DNA of 16,035 nt from positions 1-16,035 of the forward strand of contig CAMAIG010000009.1 of NCBI GenBank assembly GCA_945835085.1, in the 5' to 3' direction. Position numbers and translations under genes: made by a program. Shown one piece after another: positions 12,261-16,035 of this stretch. Positions within the stretch are counted from its first letter, which is position 1; the number at the start of each line of letters is the position of its first letter. The DNA is from an uncultured Ruminococcus sp. GTDB taxonomy: Bacteria > Bacillota > Clostridia > Oscillospirales > Ruminococcaceae. The notes under the pieces are model-generated. The model ran no database searches, was not told the origin of the DNA, and worked only from the letters and a program-made list of their open reading frames with translations.

Positions 12261-14090
12261 TTATGCCTCAGTAAAGTCAGCGTCAACGAAGCCGTCATCG
12301 CCGCCCTGATTGCTGCCTGCAGCGCCCATATCGCCCTGAGCAGCCTGCTGTGCAGCGCCGGAAGCCTGGTAAACCTTGGAGGAAAGCTCATAGATAAGCT
12401 TCTGCAGCTCATCTGTCTTAGCCTTCATATCCGCAGTAACGCCGCTTTCAATAGCCTTTTTAAGCTCTTCGATCTTAGCCTGGATAGGAGCCTTGTCAGC
12501 GTCGCTTACCTTATCGCCGAAATCGGTCATAGCCTTTTCGCTCTGGAAAACGAGGCTCTCAGCCTGGTTCTTGATATCGACCTCTTCCTTGCGCTTCTTA
12601 TCCTCCTCGGCATAGCGCTCAGCGTCGGCAACAGCCTTGTCAATATCCTCCTTGGACATATTGGTGGAGGACTGGATAGTGATGTTCTGCTCCTTGCCGG
12701 TGCCCAGATCCTTAGCGGAAACATGAACGATACCGTTGGAGTCGATATCGAAGGTAACCTCTATCTGAGGGACACCGCGGGGTGCGGGAGCGATGCCGTC
12801 AAGGCGGAACATACCGAGCTGCTTGTTGTCCTTAGCGAATTCTCTTTCGCCCTGGAGAACGTTGATGTCAACAGCGGTCTGATTATCTGCATAGGTAGAG
12901 AATACCTGAGAATACTTTATAGGAATAGCCTTGTTTCTCTCGATCATCTTTGTGCATACGCCGCCGGCGGTTTCGATACCGAGGGAAAGAGGAGTAACGT
13001 CACGGAGAACCATTCCTGTAACATCACCTGTGAATACACCGCCCTGGAGAGCAGCACCAAGAGCAACGCACTCGTCGGGGTTGATGCCCTTGAAAGGCTC
13101 AGTGCCCATATACTTCTTAACAGCCTCCTGAACAGCAGGGATTCTTGAAGAACCGCCGACCATAAGCACCTTGTTGATATCGGAGGGCTTAAGACCTGCA
13201 TCGGAAAGAGCCTGGCGAACAGGGCCCATAGTAGATTCAACAAGATCATGAGTAAGCTCATCGAACTTAGCCTTTGTAAGAGTAAGCTCAAGGTGCTTAG
13301 GACCTGTTGCGTCTGCAGTGATATAAGGCAGGTTTATCATAGAGGAAGGAGTAGAGGAAAGCTCGATCTTGGACTTTTCTGCTGCTTCCTTGAGTCGCTG
13401 CATAGCCATCTTGTCGCCTGTGAGGTCGATGCCGTCGGAAGCCTTGAAGGACTCAACCATCCAGTTGATGATCCTCTGGTCGAAGTCATCGCCGCCCAGG
13501 TGATTGTTTCCGGCAGTAGCCTTAACCTCCTGAACGCCGTCGCCCATCTCGATAATGGAAACATCGAAGGTACCGCCGCCCAGGTCGTAAACCATAACAG
13601 TCTGATCCTGTTCCTTGTCGATACCGTAGGAAAGAGCAGCAGCAGTAGGCTCGTTAATGATTCTCTTAACATTAAGACCTGCTATCTGACCTGCGTCCTT
13701 GGTAGCCTGACGCTGAGCGTCGGTAAAGTATGCAGGAACAGTGATAACAGCCTCGGTAACAGGCTCGCCGATATAAGCCTCAGCGTCAGCCTTGAGCTTC
13801 TGGAGTATCATAGCGGAGATCTCCTGAGGAGTGTACTTCTTGCCGTCGATCTCAACCTTGTAATCGGAGCCCATGTGTCTTTTGATGGAGGAGATAGTTC
13901 TCTCGGCGTTAGTAACAGCCTGGCGCTTAGCAACCTGACCGATAAGTCTTTCGCCGTTCTTGGTGAAGCCGACAACGGAGGGAGTAGTTCTTGCGCCCTC
14001 GGAGTTAGCGATAACAACGGCAGAGCCGCCCTCCATAACAGCTACGCAGGAGTTTGTAGTACCAAGGTCAATACCAATAATCTTTGACAT
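12261..14090 (-). CDS. dnaK: Chaperone DnaK (Hsp70)
   Basis: 609 residues from the ATG at 14090 (AAAGGA eight bases upstream; an in-frame ATG at 14099 gives three more residues). The ATPase domain has GIDLGTTNS near residues 6-14, [13 protein letters not shown] and [12 protein letters not shown]. The interdomain linker region has [11 protein letters not shown]. The substrate domain has the basket sequence ([20 protein letters not shown]) and a helical lid, ending with a Gly/Gln-rich tail and [13 protein letters not shown]. The length and the lack of the extra N-domain segment of proteobacterial proteins fit a Gram-positive DnaK. Works with DnaJ and GrpE from the same operon; controlled by HrcA at CIRCE. 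Confidence 0.99.
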   Translation of the reverse strand: MSKIIGIDLGTTNSCVAVMEGGSAVVIANSEGARTTPSVVGFTKNGERLIGQVAKRQAVTNAERTISSIKRHMGSDYKVEIDGKKYTPQEISAMILQKLKADAEAYIGEPVTEAVITVPAYFTDAQRQATKDAGQIAGLNVKRIINEPTAAALSYGIDKEQDQTVMVYDLGGGTFDVSIIEMGDGVQEVKATAGNNHLGGDDFDQRIINWMVESFKASDGIDLTGDKMAMQRLKEAAEKSKIELSSTPSSMINLPYITADATGPKHLELTLTKAKFDELTHDLVESTMGPVRQALSDAGLKPSDINKVLMVGGSSRIPAVQEAVKKYMGTEPFKGINPDECVALGAALQGGVFTGDVTGMVLRDVTPLSLGIETAGGVCTKMIERNKAIPIKYSQVFSTYADNQTAVDINVLQGEREFAKDNKQLGMFRLDGIAPAPRGVPQIEVTFDIDSNGIVHVSAKDLGTGKEQNITIQSSTNMSKEDIDKAVADAERYAEEDKKRKEEVDIKNQAESLVFQSEKAMTDFGDKVSDADKAPIQAKIEELKKAIESGVTADMKAKTDELQKLIYELSSKVYQASGAAQQAAQGDMGAAGSNQGGDDGFVDADFTEA

Positions 14091-14108
14091 AAAAATCATC
14101 CTTTCAGT

Positions 14109-14123
14109 GCCGCATCAAGCGGC
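14109..14123 (-). other. Short hairpin before dnaK
   Basis: GCCGC-ATCAA-GCGGC, a 5-bp G+C stem between grpE and dnaK, directly upstream of the dnaK ribosome site. Possibly an RNA stability or translation element; weak evidence. Confidence 0.3.
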
Positions 14124-14161
14124 GGTAAATATATTTCTCATTCTTTTAAATGGGAATGCCA

Positions 14162-14722
14162 TCAGGGATTAGCGACAGTTACCATTGCGGGTCTGATAAT
14201 TTTCTTTCCCACCATATAGCCCTTCTGAAGAACGGCAGCAACTGTATTCTCACCGAGATTTTCGTCCTCAATGCTGCTGACTGCATTGTGGAAATTGGGG
14301 TCAAACTCTGCCCCCTCGGCGGGTATCTCGGAAACGCCCAGCTTTTCGAGTATTGCAAGATATTGTCTGAATATCATGTCAACGCCCTTTTTGAAATTTT
14401 CGTCCTCGGTCTTAGCCGCAAGAGCTCTCTCAAAGTTATCCACAACGGAAAGGATCTCGGTAACGGCGCTGACCGTGGCATTATCGTAAGCGTCAGCCTT
14501 TTCCTTAGCGGTGCGGGTGCGGTAATTATAATATTCAGCGTCCAGCCTGAGATATTTCTCCTTCTCGTCGGCAAGCTCCTTTTTAAGCCTTTCGATCTCA
14601 GCCTCAGGGCTGTTATCGGGAGTTTCCTCGGCAGGAGCTTCGGCCTCGGCAGGCTGTTCCTCGGGAGCTTCCTCCAAAACCTCAGCCTCGGACTGTTCTT
14701 TTATATTCTCATCTTCCGCCAT
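14162..14722 (-). CDS. grpE: Nucleotide exchange factor GrpE
   Basis: 186 residues. Releases ADP from DnaK and acts as a thermosensor. A long acidic tail rich in Glu/Ala/Pro (about 1-45) is followed by a coiled coil (EIERLKKELADEKEKYLRLDAEYYNYRTRTAKEK) and the C-terminal beta domain with FDPNFHNAVS and GYMVGKKIIRPAMVTVA, all standard GrpE features. ATG at 14722 with AAAGGAG eight bases upstream. It begins 18 bases after hrcA, within the same transcript. No oddities seen. Confidence 0.97.
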   Translation of the reverse strand: MAEDENIKEQSEAEVLEEAPEEQPAEAEAPAEETPDNSPEAEIERLKKELADEKEKYLRLDAEYYNYRTRTAKEKADAYDNATVSAVTEILSVVDNFERALAAKTEDENFKKGVDMIFRQYLAILEKLGVSEIPAEGAEFDPNFHNAVSSIEDENLGENTVAAVLQKGYMVGKKIIRPAMVTVANP

Positions 14723-14740
14723 CTGTAATTCTCCTTTCGG

Positions 14741-15802
14741 TCATCTGTTTTTATTTTCAAGTGCAGGAGGAGTGGGAGGTTCATCTTCCCCGCCCTCCGA
14801 AAGCATCTCGCTTATCTTGTCGGTGATATATTCAATATAGGGAATGATCTTAGCGTAATCAAGCCTTACAGGACCGATAAGTCCGAGAGAACCCGCCGTC
14901 CTGCCGTCCTTTCTGAAGGGAGAAACTATCATGCTTGAGTTGCTGATAACGAAATTTCCGTCCTCGCCGAACATGACCTTCAGACCGCTGAAGCTGTCGT
15001 CGAGCATTCTGGAAAACTCGTTTTTCTGCTCAAAGAATTTAACGATATCCCCCGTACCGATATCGCTTCTTGTCAGGAGATTTTTCTCTCCGTCAACGTG
15101 GATATCGCTTGTCATAAAGCCCTTTGCCAGGTCCATAACGCCTTTCATAAGGGGAGAAAGGGTAACGGTGTAAGCGCCCATAGCCTCAGCGAGCTTTTCA
15201 ATAGTTTCCTCCGAAAGACTTCCCACGCTCATTCCGCTGAGATTTCTTGTCATAAAGTCGGTAAAGAAAGCAAGCTGTTCATTGGTAAGGTCGAATTCGA
15301 GCCTGCAGACCTTGTTCTTGATATTTCCCGAGGAGGTTATCATCAGAAGAACATACATATGCTTTCCCGTAGGGATAGCGTCCACCTTGGTAATGACCGA
15401 GAACTGAGGGGAGAAGTTAGAGGATACCGCAGCGCAGTGAGTGATCTCCGCAAGAGCCTTTGTAGCGCTTTCGATAAGAGCCGATTCCGAAGGAGCGTCG
15501 GTATCGAGAATGCTGTCAAGCATTTCCTTTTCGTCCTCCGTAAGGCATCTTTCGGGCATAAGCTGTTCGATATAAAGCTTGTAGCCGCTGTATGTGGGTA
15601 TTCTTCCCGCAGAGGTGTGAGGCTGTTCAAGATACCCCAGCTGTTCAAGCACAGCCATATCATTTCTGATAGTAGCGGGAGATACCCTGATATCTGCCAT
15701 AGCCGCAATAGTCTTTGAGCCTACAGGCTCTCCGGTAAGGATATATTCGTTAATTACCGCAGCAAGAATTTTCAGCTTTCTGTCGCCTAACAGGGTGATC
15801 AC
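14741..15802 (-). CDS. hrcA: Heat-inducible transcription repressor HrcA
   Basis: 353 residues. Represses its own operon by binding CIRCE; the GroE chaperonin normally keeps HrcA active, so heat stress relieves repression. An N-terminal winged helix (about 1-75) includes LKILAAVINEYILTGEPVGSKT, SPATIRNDMAVLEQLGYLEQPHTSAGRIPT. The remaining GAF-like dimerisation domain contains MTRNLSGMS and the conserved late SLGLIGPVRLDYAKIIPYIEYI. The start is GTG at 15802; GAAAGG lies unusually close, two bases away, so initiation may be weak, but N-terminal alignment with the family supports this start. Confidence 0.97.
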   Translation of the reverse strand: MITLLGDRKLKILAAVINEYILTGEPVGSKTIAAMADIRVSPATIRNDMAVLEQLGYLEQPHTSAGRIPTYSGYKLYIEQLMPERCLTEDEKEMLDSILDTDAPSESALIESATKALAEITHCAAVSSNFSPQFSVITKVDAIPTGKHMYVLLMITSSGNIKNKVCRLEFDLTNEQLAFFTDFMTRNLSGMSVGSLSEETIEKLAEAMGAYTVTLSPLMKGVMDLAKGFMTSDIHVDGEKNLLTRSDIGTGDIVKFFEQKNEFSRMLDDSFSGLKVMFGEDGNFVISNSSMIVSPFRKDGRTAGSLGLIGPVRLDYAKIIPYIEYITDKISEMLSEGGEDEPPTPPALENKNR

Positions 15803-15841
15803 CGCCTTTCGGGATATCTTAGCACTTAATACTAAAGTGTG

Positions 15842-15868
15842 TTAGCACTCATATTCCCCGAGTGCTAA
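15842..15868. promoter_or_regulatory. CIRCE operator, perfect
   Basis: TTAGCACTC-N9-GAGTGCTAA, both 9-base arms identical to the CIRCE consensus. It lies just downstream of the hrcA -10 box, around the expected transcription start, so bound HrcA blocks initiation. Confidence 0.98.
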
Positions 15869-15872
15869 TTAT

Positions 15873-15900
15873 ATTATACACCATTTTTCCGACTTGTCAA
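15873..15900 (-). promoter_or_regulatory. hrcA operon promoter
   Basis: Minus strand: TTGACA (15900-15895), 16-base spacer, TATAAT (15878-15873). Both boxes are perfect consensus. Drives hrcA-grpE-dnaK-dnaJ and is repressed through the adjacent CIRCE. Confidence 0.92.
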
Positions 15901-15918
15901 GGGGTTTTTGAAAATTTT

Positions 15919-15945
15919 TTAGCAAATTATCTTAGAGAGTGCTAA
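15919..15945. promoter_or_regulatory. Second, degraded CIRCE-like site
   Basis: TTAGCAAAT-N9-GAGTGCTAA. The right arm is perfect, the left arm matches 6 of 9, and the spacer is exactly 9. It lies upstream of the hrcA -35 box. Probably a weaker HrcA site, or the operator of something to the right of the window. Confidence 0.7.
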
Positions 15946-15948
15946 TAT

Positions 15949-15964
15949 GCGGGGAAGCCCCCGC
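15949..15964. other. G+C-rich hairpin at the right edge
   Basis: GCGGGG-AAGC-CCCCGC, a 6-bp all-G+C stem inside A+T-rich DNA. No T-run follows on either strand. The remaining bases to 16035 hold no gene I can recognise. It may belong to an interspersed repeat or the end of an upstream transcription unit. Confidence 0.4.
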
Positions 15965-16035
15965 GGGCAACTCGTTTAAACCAAGTTTTGCAAATAAATT
16001 TTCCGTTCAGCCCAATATTTTGACTTTTTCGGCAC

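Noticed and set aside
12048..13148. Long plus-strand frame opposite dnaK/dnaJ (366 codons), and a 279-codon one at 13248-14087
   Set aside because: Antisense shadows of dnaK and dnaJ, a common effect of the codon use of these conserved genes; no ribosome site or family signature.
15976..16035. Open minus-strand frame of 19 codons plus TAA running in from the right edge (ending AERKIYLQNLV)
   Set aside because: Too short to recognise; could be the tail of an upstream gene or part of an interspersed repeat, so not listed as a gene.
1..16035. CRISPR array, tRNA genes, insertion sequences
   Set aside because: No regularly spaced repeats, no cloverleaf-type conserved sequences and no transposase or IS-like terminal repeats were seen.

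Overview
All recognisable genes lie on the minus strand, so the biological reading order runs from the right end of the window to the left. The window suggests a low-to-medium GC member of the Bacillota, most likely a Ruminococcus-like Oscillospiraceae. This is an inference from the hrcA-grpE-dnaK-dnaJ order, CIRCE control, a Gram-positive-length DnaK and Clostridia-type phage proteins. No rRNA or tRNA is present to confirm it.

Right part (about 11.0-15.95 kb): a complete class I heat-shock operon, hrcA-grpE-dnaK-dnaJ. It starts at a consensus sigma-A type promoter (TTGACA-N16-TATAAT) followed by a perfect CIRCE operator. A second, degraded CIRCE with the correct 9-base spacer lies upstream of the -35 box. 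Hairpins sit between dnaK and dnaJ. HrcA represses its own operon, and DnaK/DnaJ/GrpE form the Hsp70 folding machine.

Middle (10.05-10.97 kb): a PnuC-family nicotinamide riboside transporter. Its reading frame runs upstream through a structured element, one of two 25-base hairpin repeats found here (24/25 identical).

Left part (1-9.93 kb): a compact set of phage-derived particle genes. In order these are a 66-aa zinc-ribbon protein, small terminase lacking its N-terminal HTH, large terminase, portal, scaffold, major capsid, four neck/tail genes, a DUF6711/Dit-like tail protein, a baseplate hub, a baseplate/fibre-type protein, a receptor-binding fibre, holin, and the start of a cell-wall lysin cut by the window edge. 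It has its own strong promoter (TTGACA-N17-TATTAT with extended -10), with a 7-bp-arm palindrome in the spacer and two more palindromes upstream. No integrase, excisionase, CI-like repressor, replication gene, MuF-type minor head protein, tail-assembly chaperone or tape-measure gene is visible. Gene packing is tight and the Shine-Dalgarno sequences are good, so it does not look like decaying prophage debris. The best hypothesis is a domesticated, gene-transfer-agent-like or minimal particle system whose small terminase has lost sequence-specific DNA recognition.

The sharpest single signal is at about 3403-3420. The Dit-like gene ends in AGGAGGGTCTTTAGC, which closely resembles the RF2 (prfB) programmed +1 frameshift site: an SD-like sequence just upstream of CTT-stop-C. 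The hub frame has no credible start codon of its own. A +1 slip would make a 543-aa Dit-hub fusion.
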